Below, piece by piece: positions 1 to 7,477 of a stretch of DNA of 12,230 bases. The translations under genes and the position numbers were made by a program. The stretch is taken from contig JAJZSX010000036.1 of the NCBI GenBank assembly GCA_021849435.1, forward strand, positions 1 through 12,230. The letters run 5' to 3'. Within the stretch, counting starts at the first letter, position 1. Every line of letters begins with the position of its first letter. The notes below the pieces were generated by a model. The model ran no database searches. It was not told where the DNA came from and saw only the letters and a list, made by a program, of their open reading frames with translations. The stretch is from Actinomycetes bacterium (lineage in GTDB: Bacteria > Actinomycetota > Acidimicrobiia > Acidimicrobiales > RAAP-2).

Positions 1-207
1 GATCTCGCCGGCGGCGTCGACACCGCCGACGAGCTGAGGAGAGCGACGCACTCGCAGGTGCGGATCGACCACCATCGCGTCCTTGTAGTTCACACCACTG
101 AACTCCACGCGAACCAGAACATCGCTTTGATCTTTCGCGGTGGGGGTGACGTCGGTGACGGCGGTTGACAGGACGTTGTCGGAGACCGATATGTGAAAGG
201 CGCGCAT
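1..207 (-). CDS. YhdH/AcuI-like MDR quinone oxidoreductase / acrylyl-CoA reductase family, 5' part only
   Basis: The reverse strand reads open from an ATG at 207 to the window edge, giving the first 69 residues; the C-terminus lies outside. The visible part has the N-terminal GroES-like fold pattern of zinc-independent medium-chain dehydrogenase/reductases: a VLVRVEFSGVNYKDAM stretch (about residues 30-45) followed by the LVGGVDAAGEI segment (59-69), which corresponds to the PGIDLAG region of YhdH/AcuI proteins. Family members are NADPH-dependent and reduce acrylyl-CoA or quinone-like enones in the cytoplasm. The NADPH-binding domain is not visible, so substrate cannot be judged. The gene is divergent from the hut operon. 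There is no convincing Shine-Dalgarno close to the ATG, but a TAAAGT box ends six bases upstream, so a leaderless transcript is possible. The family call is from remembered motifs, not a search. Confidence 0.8.
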   Translation of the reverse strand, partial: MRAFHISVSDNVLSTAVTDVTPTAKDQSDVLVRVEFSGVNYKDAMVVDPHLRVRRSPQLVGGVDAAGEI

Positions 208-213
208 GCGGCC

Positions 214-219
214 ACTTTA
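214..219 (-). promoter_or_regulatory. Candidate -10 box for the divergent reductase gene (leaderless)
   Basis: On the minus strand this reads TAAAGT, fits the TANNNT pattern of actinobacterial -10 elements, and ends six bases before the ATG at 207. That spacing would put the transcription start at or next to the start codon. No recognisable -35 hexamer lies 16-18 bases further upstream. This is inference from position and pattern only. Confidence 0.3.
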
Positions 220-232
220 TGGCGCTGTCTCC

Positions 233-238
233 TAGCAT
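233..238 (+). promoter_or_regulatory. Candidate -10 box of the ancestral hut promoter, now split from hutG by the intron
   Basis: TAGCAT matches the first, second, fifth and sixth positions of the TATAAT consensus. If the intron (about 245-2202) is removed, this box would end eight bases before the hutG ATG, the usual spacing for a leaderless actinobacterial gene. hutG has no Shine-Dalgarno of its own, which fits. No -35 hexamer is evident. With the intron in place, transcription from this box would start at or very near the intron's first base. Confidence 0.3.
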
Positions 239-750
239 GCGATCGTGTTGCGTCCTGAAAGTTGGATCAGACCAGTGGGTGCAAGTCCCACCTGGGTAGT
301 TGCCGGAAAGCCCAGTAGCAGGCCCCGGTTCGTCACCGAGAGGTGGCGGGCTGAGCGGGGTGTCAAAAGCCTCTTAGGAGGGAGCAAGCGTGCGGGCCGT
401 AGTGTCTCTCGGCACGAGTCCTGCAGCCTCGTCACATGTATAACGGGGGAGCCGAGCCGCTCATGTCACGGCGAAGGCAACATTCGACCGATCGGCGTTC
501 CGGAGATGCCAGTGGTCGAGTCCCCCCGGGGTACGGGGAGCGGCACGTACGCACGGCTTGATTCGAAACAGGAGAGACCCGTCTGTGCAGCCTCGTCAGC
601 AAAGACCGATCGTATAAGCCAATGGTGAAAACGATCGGAGCACAGCGGGAGTCCGACGGGGTCGTAGTACTGGTGAGAGCCGTGAGCAACGCGGCAGGAG
701 GGAAGGGCCCCGACTTCGGTCACGCTGGGAAAAGAGGAACGAGTGAGGGC

Positions 751-2094
751 ATGACTGGGACCGCCCAGTCCAACTCCCCCTGGGGACTTGCGTCCCCGGA
801 GAAAGTTCGACGCCTCCAGAACCGGCTATGGGCTGCAGCCAAGCAGTCTGAGGATCGGCGATTCCACGCGCTGTTTGACCGCATCTATCGGAGTGACGTC
901 CTGATAGAGGCGTGGAGTCGAGTCCGAGCCAATCGTGGCGCCGCGGGGGTCGATGCGTTGACCATCGCGGCGGTGGAGGACGACTATGGGGTGGCGCGAT
1001 TGCTCAGAGAACTCCAGAGCGACCTCCGTGCAGGCATCTACTATCCGGCGCCAGTTCGCCGGGTGGAGATTCCAAAGCCCGACGGTCGCACGCGGCCCCT
1101 GGGCATTCCGACGGTGCGCGACCGGGTGGCCCAACAGGCAGCGAAGATCGTCCTCGAACCATTGTTCGAGGCGGACTTCCTGGCCTGTTCGTTTGGGTTT
1201 CGACCCAAGCGCTCGGCCACTGACGCCATGGAAGCCATTCGTGTCGCCTTCCCCAAGGGCAAGCAGTTCGTCTTTGAGGCCGACATCACGAACTTCTTTG
1301 GCGAGATCGACCATGAGAGACTTCTCTCGTTGGTTGGTGAGCGAGTCTCGGATCGTCGGGTGCTCAAGTTGCTACGACTGTGGTTGCGTGCGGGAGTGTT
1401 GAGTGAGGGGGTCGTGACCGAGACGGTTGCGGGCACGCCCCAGGGCGGGGTCATCTCCCCGCTGCTCGCCAACATCTACCTGCACGCCTTCGACCGAGCG
1501 TGGAGAACGCGCGGCACTGGCGAACTCGTGCGCTACGCGGACGACTTCGTCGTGCTGTGTTCAAGCCTCTCTCAGGCCGAAGAGGCCCATCGGCGTGCAA
1601 CGACGCTCCTGGGCGAACTCGGCCTCGGCCTTCATCCGGACAAGACCCGTGTGGTTGATCTGCGAGAGGGTAGAGAGGGTTTTGACTTTCTCGGGTGTCA
1701 TTTTCGAGCCAGGATGTCCGGCAAAGTGTGGGAGCAGCGGCGTGTCGTTCGCTACTACCTCCACCGCTGGCCGTCACAGCGCTCGATGAAGCGTGCCCGA
1801 GCGAGGATCAAAGCGCTCACCGCTCGAAGTCAGGTCGGGCAGCAGTTGAAAGATGTCATCGGACGGCTGAACCTCTTCCTTCGCGGATGGGGTAACTACT
1901 TCCGTACTGGCAACGCGGCCGACAGGTTCCTCTCACTGGACCGCTACGTGACGTGGCGGCTGAAGCGTCTTCTGATCAAGAAGCGCGGCCGCAACTTGCG
2001 CACCGGACAAGCGACGACTTGGACGCGCGCCTGGTTCCACGACCAGGGCCTGCACCAGCTCATAGGCACTATCCGTTATCCAAAGGCCGCGTAA
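751..2094 (+). CDS. ltrA: Group II intron reverse transcriptase/maturase (LtrA-like, endonuclease-less)
   Basis: This intron-encoded protein of 447 residues would bind its own intron RNA, aid splicing and reverse-transcribe the intron into DNA targets. Visible reverse transcriptase motifs in order are PLGIPTVRDR (from residue 116), FGFRPKRS (from 148), GTPQGG (228-233) and the catalytic YADD (262-265). The maturase X-domain signature GWGNYFR is at 379-385. The protein ends at IRYPKAA without an HNH/CxxC endonuclease domain, so retrohoming would probably rely on replication forks or nicks made by other enzymes. The frame is open upstream to an ATG at 622. I chose the ATG at 751 because AGAGGA lies 12 bases before it, because MTGT is the usual start of related proteins as I remember them, and because 622-750 looks like conserved intron RNA. 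The RT and X motifs are intact, so the protein may be active. Confidence 0.9.
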   Translation: MTGTAQSNSPWGLASPEKVRRLQNRLWAAAKQSEDRRFHALFDRIYRSDVLIEAWSRVRANRGAAGVDALTIAAVEDDYGVARLLRELQSDLRAGIYYPAPVRRVEIPKPDGRTRPLGIPTVRDRVAQQAAKIVLEPLFEADFLACSFGFRPKRSATDAMEAIRVAFPKGKQFVFEADITNFFGEIDHERLLSLVGERVSDRRVLKLLRLWLRAGVLSEGVVTETVAGTPQGGVISPLLANIYLHAFDRAWRTRGTGELVRYADDFVVLCSSLSQAEEAHRRATTLLGELGLGLHPDKTRVVDLREGREGFDFLGCHFRARMSGKVWEQRRVVRYYLHRWPSQRSMKRARARIKALTARSQVGQQLKDVIGRLNLFLRGWGNYFRTGNAADRFLSLDRYVTWRLKRLLIKKRGRNLRTGQATTWTRAWFHDQGLHQLIGTIRYPKAA

Positions 2095-2116
2095 CTATGC
2101 TCAGAAGACCGTCGGT

Positions 2117-2150
2117 AAGCCGTGTGCGGGAAAACCGCACGCACGGATTG
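2117..2150 (+). ncRNA. Group II intron domain V catalytic hairpin
   Basis: This is a 34-nt element, the canonical domain V length. It carries an AGCC basal strand, a GUGCGG/CCGCAC upper helix and a GAAA-type terminal loop, and it sits 22 bases after the maturase stop. It contains the AGC catalytic triad (2118-2120). An additional A at 2147 in the 3' basal strand would need to bulge or mispair, compared with the textbook GAGCCGU/ACGGUUC helix. The match is by eye. Confidence 0.8.
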
Positions 2151-2153
2151 AAA

Positions 2154-2202
2154 GGGGGATGGGGAAACGGATCCGCTTGTCGGACACCGCGCCCCTGACT
2201 AC
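2154..2202 (+). ncRNA. Group II intron domain VI with candidate branch-point adenosine
   Basis: Nested pairings can be drawn: GGGG (2161-2164) with CCCC (2192-2195), CGG (2168-2170) with CCG (2187-2189), and TCCG (2172-2175) with CGGA (2181-2184). The unpaired A at 2198 is a candidate branch point, and the intron would end at A2201-C2202. The stem reaches to within two bases of the hutG start codon. Confidence 0.6.
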
Positions 2203-2204
2203 CA

Positions 2205-3107
2205 ATGGCAACGACGCACGATCCCCTCTGGCCGGCCGCGTCCACGCTGTTGCGTGCCGCGCCCTCGCAGCGGCGCACCGTCGCCCTCCTCGGCGTGCCG
2301 ACCTACGCCACGTCGCTGAGTGCGCGCAGCGCGGCGAGCGCTCCTGGCGCGATCCGCGCGGCGCTCGCTCGCTACTCGACCTGGTCCTACGAGGACGGGG
2401 TCGATCTGGCCGAGCGCGTGGACCTGGTCGACCTGGGCGACGTGGCCGATCCCGACGGACCCGGCGGGAGCGCGCGCGTCGCTGCGGCCCTGGCGAGCGG
2501 TCCGAGTCGCGAGCTGTCGGTCATCCTCGGCGGGGACAACGCGGCCACCTTTCACGCTCTGGCGGCCCTGGCTGGTGGCGACTGGGACTCACTGGGCCTA
2601 ATTACCCTCGACGCGCATCACGACTTGCGCGAGGGTATCTCCAATGGCTCGCCCGTGCGCCAGGCCCTCGCGGCTGGCCTGGACGGGGCCCACGTCGTCC
2701 AGATCGGACTCGCCGACTTCTCCAACTCGTCGGCCTACGCCGCGGTGGCCCGTGCCGAGGGCATCCACGTGGTCTCGCGCGCAGCGCTACGACGCGAGTC
2801 CCTCGAGACCGTCTTGGCCCACGCTCTGGACGTCGCGAGTGAGGGCGGACGGCGCGTCTACGTCGACCTGGACCTCGACGTCGCGGACCGCGCGGTGGTG
2901 CCGGGATGCCCGGCGGCCGCGCCGGGTGGGCTCAGCGCCGACGACGTGCGCCGCGTAGCGCGCCTGGTGGGTGCCGACGAGCGCGTGGTCGCCCTCGACG
3001 TGACCGAGATCGACGTGGCACGCGACAGCGAGGACGAGCGCACGGTTCGCCTGGCGGCGTTGGTGGTGCTTGAGGCCCTGGCGGGCGTGACGAGGAGACG
3101 GACATGA
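2205..3107 (+). CDS. hutG: Formimidoylglutamase (ureohydrolase family), last step of histidine degradation
   Basis: A 300-residue ureohydrolase-fold protein, the usual size for arginase/agmatinase/formimidoylglutamase enzymes. Its position at the head of hutHUI identifies the substrate as N-formimidoyl-glutamate, giving glutamate and formamide. Metal-binding motifs are visible: GGDN (109-112), DAHHD (136-140) and DLDLDVAD (221-228, with D223 and D225 as expected ligands). The first motif is normally GGDH in arginases, and here the histidine ligand is replaced by N112. I recall Asn at this position in a trypanosomal formiminoglutamase, so it may be a subfamily trait. DAHHD and the DxD pair are intact, so the enzyme is probably active. 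The start at 2205 matches the expected DPxWPxA N-terminus. No Shine-Dalgarno precedes it, because domain VI of the intron abuts the start codon. The stop overlaps the hutH start by four bases (ATGA). Confidence 0.88.
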   Translation: MATTHDPLWPAASTLLRAAPSQRRTVALLGVPTYATSLSARSAASAPGAIRAALARYSTWSYEDGVDLAERVDLVDLGDVADPDGPGGSARVAAALASGPSRELSVILGGDNAATFHALAALAGGDWDSLGLITLDAHHDLREGISNGSPVRQALAAGLDGAHVVQIGLADFSNSSAYAAVARAEGIHVVSRAALRRESLETVLAHALDVASEGGRRVYVDLDLDVADRAVVPGCPAAAPGGLSADDVRRVARLVGADERVVALDVTEIDVARDSEDERTVRLAALVVLEALAGVTRRRT

Positions 3108-4633
3108 CGGTGATTCTCAGCGGGGCGCCTCTCACGCGTTCGCAGGTGCTGGAGGTGGCGCGCGGCTTCGAGACGGTGGAGATCGCCGTGGAGACCCTCG
3201 CGTTGCTCGCCACCAAGCGCGCGGCGATCGACGCGCTGGTCGCCTCCGGGACCCCCGTCTATGGGGTGTCGACGGGATTCGGATCGTTGGCAACCACATT
3301 CATCTCGCCCGAGCAGCGCCGCGATCTGCAGCGCTCGCTCATTCGCTCCCACGCCGCGGGGGTGGGAGCCGAGGTAGAGACTGAGGTGGTGCGCGCGATG
3401 ATGATCTCGCGCCTGTCGAACTTGTGCTCGGGCGTCTCGGGAGTGCGGCCCGAGACGGCGCTCGCCTACGCCAGCCTGCTCAACGCACGGATCACGCCCG
3501 TCGTGCACGAGTACGGCTCGCTGGGATGCTCGGGCGACCTCGCGCCGCTCGCGCACGTGGCGCTGGCTCTCATGGGCGAGGGCGACGTACGCGACGCCGG
3601 AGGCGCACGTGTCATGGCGGCCACGGCGCTCGCTGACGCGGGCCTCACCCCCGTGATCCTGGCCGAGAAGGAGGGCCTGGCTCTGATCAACGGGACCGAC
3701 GGCATGCTCGGCCAGCTCGTCCTGGCGATCGACGACCTCGAGCAGATCTACCGGCTGGCCGACGTGGTCGCGGCAATGTCGGTCGAGGCGCTGCGTGGCA
3801 CCGACCGGGTCTTCGCCGCCGAAATCCACGCTCTGCGGCCCCACGCCGGCCAGCGCGACAGTGCCGCCAACCTGACCGCGCTGCTCGCGGGCTCGCCCAT
3901 CGTCTCTTCGCACGTCGACGACGTGACCCAGGTCCAGGATGCCTACTCGTTGCGCTGCGCTCCCCAGGTCCACGGCGCGGGGCGCGACACGTTGGCCCAC
4001 GCCACGCGCGTGGCCGACGTCGAGCTCGCCTCGGCGATCGACAACCCCTCGATCCTCGCGGACGGCTCGCTCGAGTCCAACGGCAACTTCCACGGTGCAC
4101 CGGTGGGCTACGTTCTCGACTTCCTCGCGATCGCCCTGGCCGACGTGGCCTCGATGTCGGAGCGGCGCACCGACCGGCTTCTCGACGTGGACCGCAACTT
4201 CGGCCTAGCCCCCTTCCTGGCTCACCAGGCGGGCGTGGACTCCGGCCTGATGATCGCCCAGTACTCCCAGGCTGCACTGGTCAGCGAGATGAAGCGCCTG
4301 GCGGCGCCGGCGAGCGTGGACTCGATTCCCTCCTCGGGCATGCAAGAGGACCACGTGTCGATGGGTTGGCACGCGGCGCGCAAGTTGCGCCGGGCCATCG
4401 AGGCCGCCCGTGACGTCCTGGCGATCGAACTGCTCGCGGCCTCGCGCGCGCTCGCCCTGCGCGCACCACTGCAGGCGGGCGCGGCCACCGGTGCTCTGGC
4501 CGACCTGGTCAATGCGACCTCCGGCGGACCGGGACACGACCGCTGGCTGGCGCCTGAGATCGCGGCGGTGGGAGAGTTGGTCCGAAGTGGTGAGGCCCTC
4601 GATCTCGTGGCTCGCCACGTGACACTGTTCTAG
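3104..4633 (+). CDS. hutH: Histidine ammonia-lyase
   Basis: Converts L-histidine to urocanate and ammonia, the first step of histidine utilisation, using the self-formed MIO electrophile. The protein has 509 residues, typical for the family. The MIO site is [12 protein letters not shown], with the cyclising triad at C142-S143-G144; the textbook bacterial triad is Ala-Ser-Gly, so the first residue is Cys. Other expected active-site residues are present: Y53 in [10 protein letters not shown]281 in DAYSLRC, and E415 in [10 protein letters not shown]143 and Y53 fall at the same numbers as in the Pseudomonas putida enzyme, which supports the chosen start. The start overlaps the hutG stop by four bases, implying coupled translation. 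I recall actinobacterial HutH proteins often carry Cys here, so I treat this as lineage variation rather than a defect. Confidence 0.96.
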   Translation: MTVILSGAPLTRSQVLEVARGFETVEIAVETLALLATKRAAIDALVASGTPVYGVSTGFGSLATTFISPEQRRDLQRSLIRSHAAGVGAEVETEVVRAMMISRLSNLCSGVSGVRPETALAYASLLNARITPVVHEYGSLGCSGDLAPLAHVALALMGEGDVRDAGGARVMAATALADAGLTPVILAEKEGLALINGTDGMLGQLVLAIDDLEQIYRLADVVAAMSVEALRGTDRVFAAEIHALRPHAGQRDSAANLTALLAGSPIVSSHVDDVTQVQDAYSLRCAPQVHGAGRDTLAHATRVADVELASAIDNPSILADGSLESNGNFHGAPVGYVLDFLAIALADVASMSERRTDRLLDVDRNFGLAPFLAHQAGVDSGLMIAQYSQAALVSEMKRLAAPASVDSIPSSGMQEDHVSMGWHAARKLRRAIEAARDVLAIELLAASRALALRAPLQAGAATGALADLVNATSGGPGHDRWLAPEIAAVGELVRSGEALDLVARHVTLF

Positions 4634-4641
4634 GAGGCGAC

Positions 4642-6297
4642 ATGCAGGGTTCACGAGTCGTGCGCGCGGCGAGGGGATCGCAGCTCAGCGCACGGTCTTG
4701 GCCCCAGGAAGCCGCGCTGCGCATGTTGATGAACAACCTCGATCCCGAGGTGGCCGAGCGTCCCGAAGACCTGGTCGTCTACGGCGGCACCGGCAAGGCG
4801 GCGCGCGACTGGGCGAGCTTCGACGCGCTCGTGCGCACGTTGACGACGCTCAAGGACGACGAGACGATGCTGGTGCAGTCGGGCCGACCGGTGGGGGTCT
4901 TTCAGACCCACGAGTGGGCACCGCGCGTGCTGATCGCCAACTCGAACTTGGTGGGCGACTGGGCGACCTGGCCCGAGTTCCGCCGCCTCGACGCGCTGGG
5001 GCTCACCATGTACGGCCAGATGACGGCGGGTTCGTGGATCTACATCGGCACTCAAGGGATTCTGCAGGGAACCTACGAGACGTTCGCCGCCGTGGCCGCC
5101 AAGCGCTTCGGGGGCACGCTGGCGGGCACGCTCACTCTGACCGGGGGAGCAGGAGGCATGGGTGGGGCTCAGCCGCTCGCCGTCACCATGAACGACGGCG
5201 CGTGCCTGGTGGTCGACGTCGACCCCTCGCGCCTGGCCCGGCGCGTCGAGCAGCGATACCTCGACGAGTGGACGAGCGATCTCGACGAGGCGCTGCGTCG
5301 AGTAGAAAGCGCGCGCGCTGAGAGGCGCGCACTGAGCGTGGGTGTGGTGGGCAACGCCGCGACCGTCTTCGCCGAACTGCTGGCGCGCGGGGTGGAGATC
5401 GACATCGTCACGGATCAGACGTCAGCGCACGATCCGTTGAGCTACCTGCCCGAAGGGATCGAGCTCTCCGACTGGCACCACTACGCCGACACCAAGCCCG
5501 AGGAGTTCACCGATCGCGCGCGCCAGTCCATGGCCAAGCAGGTCGAGGCGATGGTGGGCTTCCTCGACGCTGGCGCTGAGGTCTTTGACTACGGCAACTC
5601 GATCCGCGGCGAGGCGGTGCTCGGAGGATACGAGCGGGCCTTCGCGTTCCCGGGCTTCGTGCCGGCCTACATACGGCCACTCTTCTGCGAGGGCAAGGGA
5701 CCCTTCCGGTGGGCGGCGTTGTCGGGGGATCCCGCGGACATCGCACGCACCGACCGGGCCGTGCTCGAGCTCTTTCCCGACAACGAGCCGCTGGCGCGCT
5801 GGATCTCCAAGGCCGAGGAGCGGGTCGCCTTTCAGGGGCTGCCCGCGCGGATCTGCTGGCTGGGCTATGGCGAGCGCGACCTCGCGGGGTTGGCCTTTAA
5901 CGACCTGGTGGCGCGCGGGGAGGTGTCCGCACCGATCGTGATCGGCCGCGACCACCTTGACAGCGGCTCGGTCGCCTCGCCCTATCGCGAGACCGAGGCC
6001 ATGCTGGACGGTTCCGACGCGATCGCCGACTGGCCGCTGCTCAACGCTCTTCTGAACACGGCCTCGGGCGCCTCGTGGGTCTCGATACATCACGGCGGCG
6101 GAGTGGGGATCGGCCGCTCGATCCACGCGGGACAGGTCTGCGTCGCCGACGGCACCGAGCTGGCCGCACAGAAGCTCGCACGTGTCCTACGCAACGACCC
6201 CGGCATGGGCGTGATTCGCCACGTCGACGCGGGCTACGAGGTCGCCGAGGCGACGGCTCTCGAGCGCGGCGTGCGCATTCCGATGCGCGAGACGTGA
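4642..6297 (+). CDS. hutU: Urocanate hydratase (urocanase)
   Basis: Hydrates urocanate to 4-imidazolone-5-propionate using tightly bound NAD+ as an electrophile. The 551 residues match the family's usual length of about 550-560. Signature segments are [11 protein letters not shown] (47-57), the Rossmann stretch GVVGNAA (234-240), [28 protein letters not shown] with C405 matching the conserved active-site cysteine, and [20 protein letters not shown] (435-454). A strong AGGAGG ribosome-binding site (4632-4637) overlaps the hutH stop codon and is four bases from the ATG, so this gene probably has independent translation initiation within the operon transcript, unlike hutH. The last codons overlap the hutI start (GTGA). 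Confidence 0.97.
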   Translation: MQGSRVVRAARGSQLSARSWPQEAALRMLMNNLDPEVAERPEDLVVYGGTGKAARDWASFDALVRTLTTLKDDETMLVQSGRPVGVFQTHEWAPRVLIANSNLVGDWATWPEFRRLDALGLTMYGQMTAGSWIYIGTQGILQGTYETFAAVAAKRFGGTLAGTLTLTGGAGGMGGAQPLAVTMNDGACLVVDVDPSRLARRVEQRYLDEWTSDLDEALRRVESARAERRALSVGVVGNAATVFAELLARGVEIDIVTDQTSAHDPLSYLPEGIELSDWHHYADTKPEEFTDRARQSMAKQVEAMVGFLDAGAEVFDYGNSIRGEAVLGGYERAFAFPGFVPAYIRPLFCEGKGPFRWAALSGDPADIARTDRAVLELFPDNEPLARWISKAEERVAFQGLPARICWLGYGERDLAGLAFNDLVARGEVSAPIVIGRDHLDSGSVASPYRETEAMLDGSDAIADWPLLNALLNTASGASWVSIHHGGGVGIGRSIHAGQVCVADGTELAAQKLARVLRNDPGMGVIRHVDAGYEVAEATALERGVRIPMRET

Positions 6298-7448
6298 CGA
6301 CTCTCTACACCAACATCGGCGAGCTGACGACCAACGACGTTCGCCTCGGCGACGGTTCGGCCATGGGTCGCCTGCGTGACGCCGCCCTCGTCGAAGAGAG
6401 TGGCCGCGTCGTCTGGCTCGGGGCGGCGGCCCACGCGCCGGCGGCCGACGTGCGCGTGGACTGCGCCGGCGCGGCCGTGATCCCGGGATTCGTCGACTCG
6501 CACACCCACCTGGTCTTCGCGGGAGACCGGGTGGACGAGTTCGTCGCGCGCATGGCCGGCACGCCCTACGACGACGGCGGCATCCGCTCGACCGTCGCCG
6601 CGACGCGCGCCGCGACACGCGAGGAGCTCTTGGTTACCTCGGCCGCGCGGGCCGGCGCGCTGTTCGCAGGTGGGGTGACGACCCTCGAGGTGAAGTCGGG
6701 CTACGACCTCACGGTCGAGGGCGAGGTGCGACTGCTCGAGGTGGCGCGGGATCTGACGGGTGAGACCACGTTCCTCGGCGCGCACGTAGTTCCCCCGGAG
6801 TTCAGCGACCGCGCGGCCTACGTCGAGCTCGTGGCCGGGGCGATGACGCGCGCCTGCGCGCCGCTCGCGCGCTGGGCCGACGTGTTCTGTGATCGCGGGG
6901 CCTTTGACGTCGACGAGGCGCGCCACGTGCTGACCAGTGCGCGCGCGGCGGGACTCGAACTGCGCCTGCACGGTGGCCAGCTGGCCGACGTCGGCGCGGT
7001 GCGACTCGCACTCGAGATGGGGTGCGCGAGCGTGGACCACTGCACTCACGTGAGCGAAGGAGACCTCGCGGCCCTCGCCGGATCTTCGACGGTGGCGACG
7101 CTGCTGCCCGGAGCCGAGTTCTCCACGCGCTCGGCCTACGCCGACGCCCGTCGCTTGCTTGACGCCGGTGTCGCGATCGCTCTGGCCACCGACTGCAATC
7201 CCGGCACCAGCTACGTGACGAGCATGGGCTTCGTCATCGCCCTCGCGGTGCGCGAGATGGGGCTGACCCCCGACGAGGCGCTCTACGCCGCGACCCGCGG
7301 CGGCGCGGCCGCGCTGCGTCGCAGCGATGTCGGCCACCTGGGGTTGGGCGCGCGCGCCGACCTCGTGATCCTCGATGCGCCGCGATGTGCGCATCTGGCC
7401 TATCGGCCCGGGGCCAACCTGGTGACGCGCACCGTGCGCGCGCCGTAG
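6294..7448 (+). CDS. hutI: Imidazolonepropionase
   Basis: Hydrolyses 4-imidazolone-5-propionate to N-formimidoyl-glutamate, the substrate of the HutG encoded at the operon's head. It belongs to the metal-dependent amidohydrolase superfamily. The 384 residues show the metal-binding HTH (70-72) in [18 protein letters not shown] (from 134), LHGGQ (225-229), VDHCTH (H249) and ATDCNPGTS with D300. The frame is open upstream to 6075, but the extra segment is arginine-rich and is a shadow of hutU. I chose the GTG at 6294 because it overlaps the hutU stop by four bases and gives the normal N-terminus [11 protein letters not shown]. This is the last recognised hut gene. Confidence 0.95.
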   Translation: MTTLYTNIGELTTNDVRLGDGSAMGRLRDAALVEESGRVVWLGAAAHAPAADVRVDCAGAAVIPGFVDSHTHLVFAGDRVDEFVARMAGTPYDDGGIRSTVAATRAATREELLVTSAARAGALFAGGVTTLEVKSGYDLTVEGEVRLLEVARDLTGETTFLGAHVVPPEFSDRAAYVELVAGAMTRACAPLARWADVFCDRGAFDVDEARHVLTSARAAGLELRLHGGQLADVGAVRLALEMGCASVDHCTHVSEGDLAALAGSSTVATLLPGAEFSTRSAYADARRLLDAGVAIALATDCNPGTSYVTSMGFVIALAVREMGLTPDEALYAATRGGAAALRRSDVGHLGLGARADLVILDAPRCAHLAYRPGANLVTRTVRAP

Positions 7449-7477
7449 ACCCCGCGGCGACAAAGGACGTCGTCGGA

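Larger units (their letters stand above)
245..2202 (+). mobile_element. Group II intron (ribozyme plus maturase ORF) inserted just upstream of hutG
   Basis: The element begins with GTGTT (GUGYG-like, four of five) at 245. About 500 bases of structured non-coding sequence (domains I-III) follow, including a GTGGG/CCCAC hairpin at 275-291. A maturase gene then occupies the domain IV position, followed by a domain V-like 34-nt hairpin at 2117-2150 and a domain VI stem ending in AC at 2202, which fits the 3' AY rule. The 5' exon ends ...GCGATC and the 3' exon begins CAATGGC. Bases 490-495 (GATCGG) could pair with five of the last six exon bases as EBS1, but this is only a candidate. Base composition looks less GC-rich than the flanking hut genes, fitting acquisition. 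Boundaries are accurate to a few bases. The 208-750 stretch without a gene is accounted for by the promoter region and the 5' part of this RNA. Confidence 0.88.

Noticed and set aside
208..244. Class C intron target (a rho-independent terminator just upstream of the insertion)
   Set aside because: There is no strong stem-loop with a T tract at the 5' exon, so terminator targeting is not supported.
490..495. GATCGG as EBS1 pairing with exon GCGATC
   Set aside because: Only five of six bases pair and similar GATCG words occur at about 609 and 632; without a folded domain I it is no more than a candidate and is not listed as a feature.
245..628. A 127-codon plus-strand open frame in the 5' part of the intron
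   Set aside because: It covers structured intron RNA (domains I-III). The translation is rich in Arg and Ser with no recognisable domain, and intron 5' regions commonly give such frames by chance.
622..750. N-terminal extension of the maturase from the ATG at 622
   Set aside because: No ribosome-binding site precedes 622, and the extension falls in what looks like conserved intron RNA. The start at 751 gives the usual N-terminus. The longer form cannot be fully excluded.
2159..2842. A 227-codon plus-strand open frame overlapping hutG
   Set aside because: Arg/Gly/Pro-rich shadow of hutG in another frame with no domain.
2858..4093. A 411-codon minus-strand open frame opposite hutG/hutH
   Set aside because: High-GC mirror of strongly supported hut genes; the composition is His/Arg/Gly-rich with no motif.
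6075..6293. Longer hutI starting upstream within hutU
   Set aside because: The additional 73 residues are Arg-rich and are a shadow of hutU; the GTG at 6294 overlapping the hutU stop gives the normal family N-terminus.
6234..7463. A 409-codon minus-strand open frame opposite hutI
   Set aside because: Same reason: antisense shadow of a gene with all catalytic motifs in place.
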